44,598 nucleotides of DNA from NCBI GenBank assembly GCA_947381905.1, contig CANCXL010000016.1, positions 1-44,598 of the forward strand, in the 5' to 3' direction. A program made the translations under genes and the position numbers. Positions 24,771 through 35,581 of this stretch are shown in pieces; the first letter of the stretch is position 1, and every line of letters starts with the position of its first letter. Below the pieces are notes generated by a model. It saw only the letters and a list, made by a program, of their open reading frames with translations. It searched no databases and was not told the origin of the DNA. The stretch comes from an uncultured Clostridiaceae bacterium (lineage in GTDB: Bacteria > Bacillota > Clostridia > TANB77 > CAG-465).

Positions 24771-25037
24771 TTACTCTTGATTAGATTTCATTTCTATTGC
24801 TTTGAATGGACATACTTTTGCACATACTCCACATCCTTTACAATAGTCATAATCTATTCCTTCAAGTATTCCGTCTTTATGTTTTATGCAATCATCTGGA
24901 CAATAGCCTACACAAAACATACAATTTTTACATTTTTCTTTATCATGTACAGGATATTTATTTCTCCAAGATCCTGTTTTGAATTCTACTGAATTTCCAT
25001 CTTTTAAAATATTTCCGCCAAATCCAACTTCACCCAT
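24771..25037 (-). CDS. porD: Pyruvate:ferredoxin oxidoreductase, delta (ferredoxin-like) subunit
   Basis: The 88-residue protein has two [4Fe-4S] motifs, CKNCMFCVGYCP and CKGCGVCAKVCP. The tail SWRNKYPVHD before the first motif is typical of PorD. It passes electrons from the thiamine site to ferredoxin. Its ATG overlaps the stop of the gamma gene by one base (TAATG), indicating translational coupling and equal amounts of the subunits. Confidence 0.93.
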   Translation of the reverse strand: MGEVGFGGNILKDGNSVEFKTGSWRNKYPVHDKEKCKNCMFCVGYCPDDCIKHKDGILEGIDYDYCKGCGVCAKVCPFKAIEMKSNQE

Positions 25038-25612
25038 TATTCATTACCTCCTGTAACTTCATCATAAGCTCTTTCTACAGCATGCATATTTGGTTCTATT
25101 ACTTCAGGTTTTCTTGCAAATTTATGTTTGAATGAGCCTTCCATATCTTTAAGTAGTTCTTCTTTTGTCATTATTCCTGTTATTTTAACAATTGCTGATA
25201 GCATAGCAGTGTTAGGGAAGTTTGCTTTTAGGCATTCCATACTAATTCTTGTTGCGTCAATTGTATAAATTTTTCCTTTGTATCCTTTTAAGTATTGAAC
25301 TAATTGTTCAGGTTTTTTATTAGTGTTAACTAAAATACCACCTGTAGATTTTAATCCATTTGTAACGTCTACTGATTCAAGTAGAGTGTCATCTACAACT
25401 ACAACATAGTCTGGTTCGTAGATATTTGAATGAACTCTAATAGGTGTGTCACTAATTCTGTTGTACGCAGTAATTGGTGCGCCCATTCTTTCTGGACCAT
25501 ATTCTGGAAATCCTTGAATATATTTTCCAGTATTAAATGCAGCATCAGCTAAAAGAAGTGATGCAGTTTTTGCACCTTGACCACCACGTCCGTGCCATCT
25601 AATCTCAATCAT
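25037..25612 (-). CDS. porC: Pyruvate:ferredoxin oxidoreductase, gamma subunit
   Basis: The product is 191 residues, first of the four-gene operon. It starts EIRWHGRGGQGAKTASLLL, the invariant gamma-subunit opening, then has GFPEYGPERMGAPITAYNR and DYVVVVDDTLLE. The start at 25612 has GGAGG upstream; the in-frame extension to 25699 reads through the promoter and is rejected. The gene order gamma-delta-alpha-beta is that of Thermotoga and archaeal enzymes rather than the fused single-chain clostridial enzyme. It is also called porG. Confidence 0.93.
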   Translation of the reverse strand: MIEIRWHGRGGQGAKTASLLLADAAFNTGKYIQGFPEYGPERMGAPITAYNRISDTPIRVHSNIYEPDYVVVVDDTLLESVDVTNGLKSTGGILVNTNKKPEQLVQYLKGYKGKIYTIDATRISMECLKANFPNTAMLSAIVKITGIMTKEELLKDMEGSFKHKFARKPEVIEPNMHAVERAYDEVTGGNE

Positions 25613-25647
25613 AAAAAAATCCTCCTTTTTTAGTATCTTTCTATATA

Positions 25648-25666
25648 TTAATGATATTATCATTAA
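25648..25666. promoter_or_regulatory. Dyad at the por transcription start (possible operator)
   Basis: TTAATGATA and TATCATTAA are 9-bp arms around one base, covering the expected transcription start of the por operon. A repressor bound here would block initiation. The TAATGAT core is reminiscent of Fur-family sites but is two bases longer than the classic arrangement; the assignment is a guess. Confidence 0.5.
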
Positions 25667-25670
25667 GAAA

Positions 25671-25699
25671 AGTATATACTCAATACATATAAAAGTCAA
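25671..25699 (-). promoter_or_regulatory. Promoter of the por operon
   Basis: Minus-strand TTGACT (25699-25694), 17 bp, TATACT (25676-25671). Confidence 0.75.
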
Positions 25700-25736
25700 G
25701 GAAATAGAAAATTAAAATATTTACAAAAATTAGAAA

Positions 25737-25765
25737 AAAGATGCTTAGAAAATCTAAGCATCTTT
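25737..25765 (-). terminator. Terminator of the collagen-like gene
   Basis: AAAGATGCTTAGA (25737-25749) pairs perfectly with TCTAAGCATCTTT (25753-25765) and is followed by T on the minus strand. Confidence 0.88.
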
Positions 25766-25769
25766 AAAA

Positions 25770-27101
<1,332 letters not shown>

Positions 27102-27135
27102 AAAAAACTCCTTTGTTGAGCATATAGCTCTACAA

Positions 27136-27163
27136 TAATATATGTTTTAAGGACAAGGAGTGT
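27136..27163 (-). promoter_or_regulatory. Possible late-sporulation (sigma-K-like) promoter
   Basis: On the minus strand, AC at 27163-27162, 17 bp, then CATATATTA (27144-27136) fits the sigma-K pattern AC and CATAnnnTA. No sigma-A promoter is seen. The pattern is short, so chance matches are likely. Confidence 0.4.
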
Positions 27164-28239
27164 TAATGTTTTTTTATATTTTGAAAATAATTTTTATTAT
27201 TTTTATATGCCTCACTATCTGGTTTATATTTTCCAGCAAGTTCATTATATTTGTTTGCAAGTTTATTATTTCCCAAACGATTGTAGCAAACACAAATATC
27301 TAAATATGGAATGTATTTATAATAATCTAGTTGAATGAAGGCTCCACTTTTAATATTAGGTTTTATCTTTGTTGCTTGCTTGAACCAATATATTGCTTGA
27401 TAATATAATTCTTTTTCCATAAAATATATTCCTATATTTGTACAAATTTCTGCTCGAGGTAAATCGTATTCAAAAGATTTAAATAGTGAGGATATCTTTT
27501 TACTGTCATCATTTAGATTGCTATAGCAATTACTTAAATCCATACATGCATTTATTTTATTTTCTATCCAAGCATCTTTTGTATCCAGAAATATATTAAA
27601 ATAAGTGATGGCCTTTTCAAATTTATTATTATACATTAATTCTCTTGCATAATAATATAATTGTCTTGCATCAAGGCTAACATTTTTTGCTATTAGTTTC
27701 TCAAATATTTCTAAGTTTCTTGTAGAATGTTTTACTTCTTCCTTTTTGTGGGTTATGCATATATTTGAATATTCTAGATTTCCTTGTGGAGTGATTACTT
27801 CATGAATAGGGCTTTGCCATTGGTAATTTTTTTCTCTTTTTATTAGTCGTTCTCTATAGTATGAAAAATTTACATTTCCGTTTTCATCAAATCCAACATT
27901 ATACTTCATCATAACAATATCAATTTTAGGACTTAGTGTTTCTTTTAATTTTAAAAAGCTTTCCTTATCTTGTTTTAGTATTACATCATCTGCATCAAGC
28001 CATAATATATAATCTTTTGTAGCTTTAGAAAAAGAAAAATTCCTTGCTTTAGAAAAATCATCAATCCATTTAAAATCATAGACTTTATCTGTATATTTAT
28101 ATGATATTTCTTTTGTTTTATCTGTTGAACCAGTATCTACTATTATAATTTCATCAACAATATCTTTTACTGAAGATAAACATCTATCTAGTACTTTTTC
28201 TTCATCTTTTACTATCATACACAAACTTATTGTTATCAT
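27163..28239 (-). CDS. Family 2 glycosyltransferase with TPR tail
   Basis: The 358-residue protein has a GT2 domain (1-200) with LCMIVKDEE at the start, IIIVDTGSTDKT (nucleotide binding) and the metal-binding D82-A-D84 in LWLDADD. The C-terminal half holds tetratricopeptide-like helices (about 205-350, with YYARELMYNNKFEKAITYF and GIYFMEKELYYQAIYWF). Related TPR glycosyltransferases work next to collagen-like exosporium genes in Bacillus and Clostridioides. Position 61 bp upstream of the collagen gene suggests it glycosylates that protein's threonines; this is inference. The start at 28239 has AGGAGGT. Confidence 0.85.
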   Translation of the reverse strand: MITISLCMIVKDEEKVLDRCLSSVKDIVDEIIIVDTGSTDKTKEISYKYTDKVYDFKWIDDFSKARNFSFSKATKDYILWLDADDVILKQDKESFLKLKETLSPKIDIVMMKYNVGFDENGNVNFSYYRERLIKREKNYQWQSPIHEVITPQGNLEYSNICITHKKEEVKHSTRNLEIFEKLIAKNVSLDARQLYYYARELMYNNKFEKAITYFNIFLDTKDAWIENKINACMDLSNCYSNLNDDSKKISSLFKSFEYDLPRAEICTNIGIYFMEKELYYQAIYWFKQATKIKPNIKSGAFIQLDYYKYIPYLDICVCYNRLGNNKLANKYNELAGKYKPDSEAYKNNKNYFQNIKKH

Positions 28240-28333
28240 AAAAAACCTCCTTGTAAAGTATATGATAAAAATAGACATAAAATTAATATGCTAAAAAGTA
28301 GCGTTATAATCTACATGATGGTAGTATATAAAA

Positions 28334-30472
28334 ATGAAAATTAATAATAAAAAGATTATATTAATTGTTGTTGTTTTATTGTTTTTGAGGATAATATATA
28401 AATCATATGTATTTAACTACAAATATACTAAATGGAATAATAAAAAGATTGTTGTTGATATATATAATATAGAAAAAATACAAGATGAAAAAATCATATA
28501 TAAAGTTAAATATGATAAAAATTATTTTTTATTAAGCATTAAGAATCAAGACATCAAATATAAAATAGGGGATATATTAGAGATACTTTCTAGTAAATAC
28601 GATATAGAAAGATATAATAATCCATATGAATTTGACTACAAAAAATATTTAAACTCAAAGAATATTGTTTCAGTTATATATTGCAATAAAGTATTACAAT
28701 GTGAAAAAGGAAAAAATAATATATTGAGTCTTATAGGATACATAAGAGATAGTATATCTAAAAGATTAGATATATTGATTGGAATAGAATATAGTAGTTT
28801 AATAAAGAGTTTAATGTATGGTGACGACTTATATTTAGATAGTAAATTAAAAGAAGAGTTTAGAGATGTAGGACTTGGACATATGCTTTGTATATCTGGC
28901 TCACATGTTTTATGCTTACTCACAAGTTTTGAATATATATTTAGATCCAAAAGAAAAAGATATGTTAATATTATCATTCTTATATATTTTTATTTTTTAT
29001 CTTTATTTAAAATTTCACTTTTTAGACCTATATTTATGTATATAATATCTATTATTTTAAAAAAAATAACATATCGTCAAAAATATGTAATTACTTTGAT
29101 TATATTATTATTTATTAATCCGTATTACATTTTAAATATTGGAATAATTTTTTCATTTTTAACAGTACTTAGTATTAAATTGTTTTATAATTTAATAAAT
29201 TCATGGCTTACTATACATATAAAAAGTGATAGAAAAATTGTTAAATATATTATTGATAATGTTTCTTTGACTATTAGTGCACAAGTATTAATAATACCTT
29301 TTGAATTATATTATTTCCAAAAAATATCACTTGTAAGCATTGTTTCAAATATACTAGTTGGCTTTTTACTAAATATAGCTTTATATTTTATTTTCTTCTT
29401 ATACATATTAATCTTTATTCCTTTTATCTCAAGTTTTATATCGAATATATGTAGAATACTTTTGAATATAATAATAAGAATAGTAGAAATTTTATTTAGT
29501 ATCAATTATTTAAATATCCAATTGCCTAAGCCTAACATTTATATTATGTGCATTATGTATATAGTTTTGTTAATATATTTGTACAAAAAACTCATTATTT
29601 TATATTTTTGGAATAGAAGAAAAAAATTTAATAAAATAGTTGTAATTATAAAATATATATTTATTGTTATAATTATAACCTGGAATATTTATACTATATA
29701 TTTTGAGAAGTATGCTATATTTTTTAATGTTGGACAAGGTAATATGGCACTTTTGCATTATAATACGAAAAATATAATTGTAGATATTGGTTCGACTAAA
29801 GATTCTGTTTCAGGAAATATTATGGTAAATTTTTTAAATGGAAAATGTATAAGAAAAATAGATTTAGTACTTCTTACACATATGCATAAAGATCATATAA
29901 ACGGACTTGAAGATATAATTAATAAAGGAATAATAGTAGAAAGAGTAGGATTTAGTAATCCTATAGAAAATACTGAAGAATATAATAATTTAAAAAAATT
30001 ATTAAAAGAAAATAATGTATGTATAATTCAACTTAGTGAAAATGATGAAATTATATTAGATAATACTTATATTAATATTTTAAGTCCACCCAAAAATGCA
30101 AAAATCAAAGATTCGGATTTATTAAATGCTAATTCTACAGTATTTTTAATATCTAATTATAATAAAAATTATTTATTTATGGGGGATAGTACAAGTAAAA
30201 CAGAAAAGTATATTTTAGATAAGTATATAAATAATTCAAATAATGTGGAGATATTTAATAAGCTTAAAAATATTTATGTGTATCAGGTATCTCATCATGG
30301 ATCAAATACATCAAGTTATGAAGATTTTTTATCTAATATTAGTATAAAAAATTCAGTAATCTCATCAAAAAAGTCTGTATATGGTCATCCAAATGAAGAA
30401 GTTTTAGATAGATTTTTTAAACTAAATATAAGAACAATAATAACAGAAAAAAATGGAGCAATTAAGTTTTAA
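28334..30472 (+). CDS. comEC: DNA uptake channel ComEC/Rec2
   Basis: The 712-residue protein has the three ComEC parts. An N-terminal membrane segment and a DUF4131-like outside domain (NPYEFDYKKYLNSKNI) come first. The Competence domain (about 165-430) follows, with SLMYGDD, FRDVGLGHMLCISGSHV and many helices. The C-terminal metallo-beta-lactamase domain (about 460-712) has FNVGQGNMALL, LTHMHKDHING (H516, H518, D520, H521), FMGDSTS and VSHHGSNTS. ComEC carries single-stranded DNA across the membrane and the lactamase domain probably degrades the other strand. The zinc-ligand set is intact, so the gene looks functional. The ribosome site is weak. No comEA gene is adjacent. Confidence 0.92.
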   Translation: MKINNKKIILIVVVLLFLRIIYKSYVFNYKYTKWNNKKIVVDIYNIEKIQDEKIIYKVKYDKNYFLLSIKNQDIKYKIGDILEILSSKYDIERYNNPYEFDYKKYLNSKNIVSVIYCNKVLQCEKGKNNILSLIGYIRDSISKRLDILIGIEYSSLIKSLMYGDDLYLDSKLKEEFRDVGLGHMLCISGSHVLCLLTSFEYIFRSKRKRYVNIIILIYFYFLSLFKISLFRPIFMYIISIILKKITYRQKYVITLIILLFINPYYILNIGIIFSFLTVLSIKLFYNLINSWLTIHIKSDRKIVKYIIDNVSLTISAQVLIIPFELYYFQKISLVSIVSNILVGFLLNIALYFIFFLYILIFIPFISSFISNICRILLNIIIRIVEILFSINYLNIQLPKPNIYIMCIMYIVLLIYLYKKLIILYFWNRRKKFNKIVVIIKYIFIVIIITWNIYTIYFEKYAIFFNVGQGNMALLHYNTKNIIVDIGSTKDSVSGNIMVNFLNGKCIRKIDLVLLTHMHKDHINGLEDIINKGIIVERVGFSNPIENTEEYNNLKKLLKENNVCIIQLSENDEIILDNTYINILSPPKNAKIKDSDLLNANSTVFLISNYNKNYLFMGDSTSKTEKYILDKYINNSNNVEIFNKLKNIYVYQVSHHGSNTSSYEDFLSNISIKNSVISSKKSVYGHPNEEVLDRFFKLNIRTIITEKNGAIKF

Positions 30473-30521
30473 ATGTATATTATATAAAATAAGGTAAAAC
30501 ATATTTATATAGGTGATAATT

Positions 30522-31121
30522 ATGATAAATTTAAAACAAAAAATATTATATTTTTCTTGTTTAGTTCTATTATTATTTGTTGGAGTAGGTATAGGCTTTA
30601 TAAAAAGCTCTTCAGATGGCACAGGAATAGATAATAATAGCTTACTAGATTATGCTAAAAATTATGCATTAGTTACAACTACTAATAACAAGGTAGTTAC
30701 TGCGTCAACAAAAACATATGATGTCACAGTAATATATGAGGACTATTATACAGTATGCAAAGAGTATGTAAGAAAAAGCAGTATAAATTATGGAACAACT
30801 TTAGATGAGGTAAAAGAAGAAGAGAAAAAATACCAAGAAGAAAATGGACTAGTATATGAAATTTTAAGTGAAAGTGATGATAAAATTGTATATTCTAGAA
30901 ATATAAAAGAAAACTGTCCAAACCACTTTAAAATAGTGTCAGAAAGCGGAAAAATAGTTGTATATTCTATACAAGGTGAAAATAAGAAAACAGTATTTAT
31001 GACATTGGATAATATTAATGTTGATCACTTAAGAGATGAAATTAAAGAAAAAGTTGAAAGCGGAACATATATTAATTCTAAAGAAGAGTTAAATAAATTT
31101 ATAGAAGATTTAGAAAGTTAA
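30522..31121 (+). CDS. BofC C-terminal domain protein
   Basis: The 199-residue protein has one N-terminal hydrophobic segment (about 9-27, LYFSCLVLLLFVGVGIGF) and a secreted domain. The last 70 residues, from CPNHFKIVSESGKIVVY through INVDHLRDEIKEKVESG to SKEELNKFIEDLES, follow the BofC C-terminal domain pattern. In Bacillus subtilis BofC is a forespore protein that restrains SpoIVB and so times sigma-K activation. The N-terminal BofC domain is not obvious, so the exact role may differ. AGGTGA precedes ATG 30522; it lies 49 bp after comEC. Confidence 0.7.
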   Translation: MINLKQKILYFSCLVLLLFVGVGIGFIKSSSDGTGIDNNSLLDYAKNYALVTTTNNKVVTASTKTYDVTVIYEDYYTVCKEYVRKSSINYGTTLDEVKEEEKKYQEENGLVYEILSESDDKIVYSRNIKENCPNHFKIVSESGKIVVYSIQGENKKTVFMTLDNINVDHLRDEIKEKVESGTYINSKEELNKFIEDLES

Positions 31122-31175
31122 TATTGAATATTTTTTGGGGTTATGTTAATCTAATTATAGGAGGGATTTTGACAT

Positions 31176-32198
31176 ATGAAAGAGAATAACCCAAAAGAAA
31201 TACAAGAAAATGAAACTAAAACAGAAGTAACAAGAAGTTCTGATACAAGATATGTAGTTCAACGTAGAAAACCAAGTGTATTTTTATCAATAATATTAGT
31301 ACTAATTGGAGCAGTTGCAACTGCAGTTATAATGTTAATATTTTTTGGATACAAAATAATACCTTCAAATGAGGAAAATAATACTCAAATTGAGGAACAA
31401 ACTCCAGAAAATAAAGAGGAAGAGAAGAAAGAAGAAGAAAAAGTTGAGGTAAAAGAACCAGATTTAAATATGGATGGTGAATTTGTAAAAAGTCTATACA
31501 AAAAAATACCTATACAATATTTTTCTCCAGCAATTTACAGTTATTATAGAACTACAGAGGCAAATATGACAGGAAATCAAAAAATGCTTTTTGTATTGAA
31601 TAATATGAGAGAAAGTAATCAATATAAAAAAAGAAGTACAGATGGTATAATTGACAGATTAGAAAGGATAATGGATACTAGTGGTGAAAATATAACGGAA
31701 ATTCAAGTATTTAGTGTAGAGGATGTAGAGAATAATTTTAAATCTGTATTTGGTAGGAAGCAAAATATTGTAAAAGAAGATATTGAAACTAACATGGGAT
31801 ATGTATATGAGTATGATAAACAAGATGATTGTTTCTATGGACATAGCTATGCTGGTGGAGGTGGTTATGGTTACTTCTACCAAAATGTAATTGATAGTGT
31901 AGAAAAAAGTAAAGATAATAAAGAAATATATATATATGATTATTATATAAAATCTACAATGGGCTATGGAACAAAACCAGTTCAAATATATACATATTCT
32001 GACAATTCTAATCCTATTGGTGAAGAAAGTGACGAAAGTCTTGTAGTAACTTATGATAATGAAAAGGGAAAATACATATTTAATGAAAATATATTTAATA
32101 AGTATAAAAATTCTGGATTAGTTAAATTTAAACATACATTTAAATTAGATGATAATGGAAATTATTATTGGTATTGTTGTGAATCATTACATGATTAG
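31176..32198 (+). CDS. Single-pass membrane protein with Glu/Lys linker, unknown function
   Basis: Residues 1-32 are charged and inside; 33-60 (PSVFLSIILVLIGAVATAV) form one membrane helix; then a Glu/Lys linker (about 70-95) leads to an outside domain of about 240 residues. That domain has no recognised family; it contains a GGGGYGYFY patch and ends with CCESLHD. Clear GGAGGG precedes the ATG. It lies 55 bp after the bofC-like gene and may be co-transcribed with it, which would suggest a sporulation or envelope role. Confidence 0.65.
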   Translation: MKENNPKEIQENETKTEVTRSSDTRYVVQRRKPSVFLSIILVLIGAVATAVIMLIFFGYKIIPSNEENNTQIEEQTPENKEEEKKEEEKVEVKEPDLNMDGEFVKSLYKKIPIQYFSPAIYSYYRTTEANMTGNQKMLFVLNNMRESNQYKKRSTDGIIDRLERIMDTSGENITEIQVFSVEDVENNFKSVFGRKQNIVKEDIETNMGYVYEYDKQDDCFYGHSYAGGGGYGYFYQNVIDSVEKSKDNKEIYIYDYYIKSTMGYGTKPVQIYTYSDNSNPIGEESDESLVVTYDNEKGKYIFNENIFNKYKNSGLVKFKHTFKLDDNGNYYWYCCESLHD

Positions 32199-32210
32199 TA
32201 ATAAATAGAA

Positions 32211-32246
32211 TAAAATCTACAAGTTTAACTTGTAGATTTTATTTTT
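32211..32246. terminator. Bidirectional terminator
   Basis: TAAAATCTACAAGTT (32211-32225) is the complement of 32227-32241 and is followed by T residues. It separates two converging genes. Confidence 0.85.
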
Positions 32247-33039
32247 GTTTTTTTATCATGAACTGGTTTACAAATTTATACTTATCTCTATTAAGAAGAT
32301 ATAAATATCCAAATACACTAAATATGGTTGCACCGATAAAATTTACAATTAAATCTTTCATGGTGTCATTAATTCCTATATCTAAATAACCATTTTCTAT
32401 TAATGTTTCTTTAATATTTCCATCTTTATCTTCACTATAGATAATAGTATATTTTATATTATCTATAATAATAGGTGTGTTAGATTTAGTTTCATCTAAG
32501 GTTACAGAAGATATATTTTGTACAATTACATCTTTTTGCATGTCTGCATTTATTAATTTATCTGATCCATATTCGAAAAATTCCCAAAGGATACCAATAG
32601 TCATAGAAAAGCAAAATGCTACTATTACTAAAAATATAGGAGAAAGATTAATATTATCTATATTTTTGTTAAGTAGGTCAAACAAAGAAAGTCCAATTCC
32701 TGCAGCTAAAAATCCGTTTAATGTGTGAAGAATAGTATCAAAGTGTGGAATTACAATGTAAAAACTATTTAGTTCACCTAGTATTTCTGCTGCAAATATA
32801 AAGCATAATATTATTATTTCCAATGTGTTAGGCAATGTTATTTTAAATTTCTTTTGTAGCCTAAAAGGAACTGTAAATAGTACTAAAGATAGTAAGCAGA
32901 AAAATGCATTATTATATTCACCAAGTATTACTTGTCTTATCATGATTAATATTACTAAAGTTCTTAAAATTAAGTATACAACAATTGTTGATTTTTTTGT
33001 TTCTTTATATGATTTTTTTAGTTCTTTAAATTTTATCAT
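32239..33039 (-). CDS. Polytopic membrane protein, DUF2238/YjdF-like
   Basis: The 266-residue protein has about six membrane segments. HFDTILHTLNGFLAAGIGLSL, GILWEFFEYGSD and, near the end, INDTMKDLIVNFIGATIFSVFGY match the conserved blocks of the DUF2238 family, where acidic and histidine residues lie in membrane helices. An outside loop of about 60 residues lies between the last two groups of helices. Function is unknown. GGGAGTG is 9 nt before the ATG at 33039; the GTG at 33051 overlaps that site. Confidence 0.75.
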   Translation of the reverse strand: MIKFKELKKSYKETKKSTIVVYLILRTLVILIMIRQVILGEYNNAFFCLLSLVLFTVPFRLQKKFKITLPNTLEIIILCFIFAAEILGELNSFYIVIPHFDTILHTLNGFLAAGIGLSLFDLLNKNIDNINLSPIFLVIVAFCFSMTIGILWEFFEYGSDKLINADMQKDVIVQNISSVTLDETKSNTPIIIDNIKYTIIYSEDKDGNIKETLIENGYLDIGINDTMKDLIVNFIGATIFSVFGYLYLLNRDKYKFVNQFMIKKQK

Positions 33040-33135
33040 AAAAAGAATCACTCCCTTCCATAAGTTATAATTATAACTTGATTTTAATATATTTCTGCAT
33101 GGAATATAATAACATAATATTTTCTATTTAGCAAC

Positions 33136-33172
33136 AAAAAATAAAGGTAATACAAAAATTGTATTACCTTTA
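33136..33172 (-). terminator. Terminator of the ClpE-like gene
   Basis: TAAAGGTAATAC (33142-33153) pairs with GTATTACCTTTA (33161-33172); on the minus strand a T-rich run follows. Confidence 0.85.
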
Positions 33173-33188
33173 CTATTAAAAATATCAT

Positions 33189-35519
33189 TTATTTTATAAT
33201 AATCTTGTCGTTTTTTTCATCTACATCTAACATATACATTTTATCTTCTTTTAATTCGTTTTTTATAAAACCAATTGCAAGTATATCTTCAATATATGTT
33301 TGAATAGCACGTCTTAAAGGTCTTGCACCAAATTTATCACTGTGACCCTTTTTAGCAATAAATTTTACTACCTCTGGAGTGTAGTCAAATAATATATTTC
33401 TAGATTTTGTTTCAGTTTGTAATTCTTTAATCATTAAGTCAGATATTTTAAGTAGAGTATTATCATCTAATTTATTAAATGTAACTATATCATCAATTCT
33501 ATTTAAAAATTCTGGACTAAAGAAATCTTTTAGCGCTTCTGCAGTTTTATTTTCTAGCATCTCATTTTCCATATGTGTATTAGCAAAACCATATCCATCG
33601 GATTTGAAATTAGTTCCAAGATTAGATGTAAGCACTATTATAGTATGTTTGAAAGAAACACTTCTTCCTTGTGAATCTGTAAGTATTCCTTCGTCAAGTA
33701 TTTGAAGAAGAATATTATATACACTAGGATGTGCCTTTTCAATTTCATCAAATAGTACTAGACTATATGGATTTCTACGAATTTTTTCAGTTAGTTGACC
33801 TGCTTCGTCGTATCCTACATATCCTGGAGGAGATCCTATTAATTTTGATGTTGAATTAGATTCCATATATTCTGACATATCTAATTTAATTACTGCATCT
33901 TCATTATCAAATAACTCGTAAGCAAGTGCTTTTACAAGAGCAGTTTTACCAACACCAGTAGGTCCAACAAATATAAATGAAGGTGGCCTTTTAGAAGAGG
34001 TAATATTTGCTCTTTTTCTTAAAATAGCGCTACTTAATTTGTTTATTGCATAGTCTTGACCAATTATTTTTTTAGATAAATTTTCTTTTAAATTCAATAG
34101 TTTTTCTGTGTCAGAAGTTTTAATTCTCATTACTGGAATTTTTGTCCACAATTCAACAACTTGAGCTATATTGTCATAAGTTACTTCTTGAGGTTTAGAA
34201 TTAGCAATAAGTTCATCTAATGTTGTTTTTAATTTACATTTTATTTCTTTATTTTTTGCGGCTCTTTCGTATACAGTATTATCTGTCATTCCTGGATTTT
34301 CCTGTACATCAGCTGCTTTTGCGAGTTCTTCTTGAATTTGAATTTCTTGCTCTATTGCTTCATCAAGCTCTTTTTGAACTTTTTCAATTTTAGCTAAATT
34401 TAAGTCTTCTAGGTTAACTCTTGCACAAGCCTCATCAAGTAAATCTATCGCCTTGTCCGGTAAGAATCTATCGTGTATATATTTACAAGAAAGACTAACA
34501 GCATATTTTATAGTCTCATCTGAAATCTTCACTTTATGGAAATCCTCATAATAAGATTTTATTCCTTTTAAAATCTTAAAGCAATCTTCTTCAGATGGTT
34601 CATCAATCATAACTGGTTGAAATCTTCTCTCAAGAGCACTATCTTTTTCAATATATTGTCTATATTCTTTAAGAGTAGTTGCACCAATAAGTTGCACAGA
34701 ACCATTTGCAAGAGCGGGTTTTAACATGTTTGCAGCATTCATTGAGTTGTCATGCTCAAGTCCACCAACAATGTTATGAACCTCATCTATTGCAAGTATA
34801 ACATTACCTAGAGATTTACATTCATCAATTAACCCTTTTACTCTTGATTCAAATTGTCCTCTAAATTGAGTTCCAGCAACAAGGGATGTCATATCTATTA
34901 GATATACTTCCTTATTTATTAACTTACCTGGTACTTCTCCTTCAACAATCTTCATAGCAAGAGCGTTAATTACAGCTGTTTTACCAACACCAGGCTCACC
35001 AATTAGAGCAGGATTGTTTTTAGAACGACGATTTAGAATTTGTATCATTCTTTGTAGTTCAACATCTCTTCCAATAACTTTATCTAGTTTTCCTTGTCTT
35101 GCTTTTTCTGTTAGGTTTTCACCAAAAGTATCTAGATATTTTGTCTTTTTATTCTTTTTCTTTTTGTCTGTTTTATCATTATCAGAATCATCTTTTTTAT
35201 TTTTAGCAAAAGGCAAGATATTTCCAAAGATATTTCCAAGTCCTTTAGATTTATTTTCATCGTCATCATCATCAAGACCTTGTAATTCATCAATGCCATC
35301 AAGAGATCCCATCATACTGTCAAATTGTGAAGTCATTGCTTCTAGGTCTTCTTCACTCATATTAGACATACCCTTCATTATATTTGCCAAAGGATCAATA
35401 CCTTGTTTTTTTGCACATTCAATACATAATCCTGTAGTTTCTCCTGTAGATTTACCTTCTTTATCTAGTTTATTAATAAAGACTACGGCAAGATTTTTTT
35501 TGCATACAGAACATAGCAT
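33189..35519 (-). CDS. clpE: ClpE-like AAA+ unfoldase with N-terminal zinc finger
   Basis: The 776-residue protein has an N-terminal Cys4 zinc finger (C3, C6, C32, C35) like ClpE rather than the Clp-N domain of ClpC. A charged linker follows (70-125). First AAA module: GRDVELQR then Walker A GEPGVGKT (174-181), Walker B LAIDEVH (D245/E246). A middle domain spans about 370-440. Second AAA module: Walker A GPTGVGKT (519-526), DMSEYME, GYVGYDEAGQLTE and FDEIEKAHPSV. ClpE feeds proteins to ClpP; a ClpP-docking loop was not assigned. The start is uncertain: AGGAG abuts the ATG at 35531 and lies 12 nt before ATG 35519; the latter gives the family MLC opening. Confidence 0.85.
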   Translation of the reverse strand: MLCSVCKKNLAVVFINKLDKEGKSTGETTGLCIECAKKQGIDPLANIMKGMSNMSEEDLEAMTSQFDSMMGSLDGIDELQGLDDDDDENKSKGLGNIFGNILPFAKNKKDDSDNDKTDKKKKNKKTKYLDTFGENLTEKARQGKLDKVIGRDVELQRMIQILNRRSKNNPALIGEPGVGKTAVINALAMKIVEGEVPGKLINKEVYLIDMTSLVAGTQFRGQFESRVKGLIDECKSLGNVILAIDEVHNIVGGLEHDNSMNAANMLKPALANGSVQLIGATTLKEYRQYIEKDSALERRFQPVMIDEPSEEDCFKILKGIKSYYEDFHKVKISDETIKYAVSLSCKYIHDRFLPDKAIDLLDEACARVNLEDLNLAKIEKVQKELDEAIEQEIQIQEELAKAADVQENPGMTDNTVYERAAKNKEIKCKLKTTLDELIANSKPQEVTYDNIAQVVELWTKIPVMRIKTSDTEKLLNLKENLSKKIIGQDYAINKLSSAILRKRANITSSKRPPSFIFVGPTGVGKTALVKALAYELFDNEDAVIKLDMSEYMESNSTSKLIGSPPGYVGYDEAGQLTEKIRRNPYSLVLFDEIEKAHPSVYNILLQILDEGILTDSQGRSVSFKHTIIVLTSNLGTNFKSDGYGFANTHMENEMLENKTAEALKDFFSPEFLNRIDDIVTFNKLDDNTLLKISDLMIKELQTETKSRNILFDYTPEVVKFIAKKGHSDKFGARPLRRAIQTYIEDILAIGFIKNELKEDKMYMLDVDEKNDKIIIK

Positions 35520-35541
35520 ATTATTTATCATCTCCTATTAT

Positions 35542-35577
35542 ATATTGTTTAACACTATTTTATATATTAAACAATAT
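35542..35577. repeat. 11-bp inverted repeat in the clpE leader
   Basis: ATATTGTTTAA (35542-35552) and TTAAACAATAT (35567-35577) flank 14 bp and cover the expected transcription start. This does not match the CIRCE (HrcA) or CtsR sites that usually control clp genes in Firmicutes. It may be an operator for another regulator or a leader hairpin. Confidence 0.55.
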
Positions 35578-35581
35578 CAAG

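Noticed and set aside
25613..25699. In-frame extension of the por gamma subunit
   Set aside because: It would be translated from the promoter region; the ATG at 25612 has a ribosome site and gives the family's normal N-terminus.
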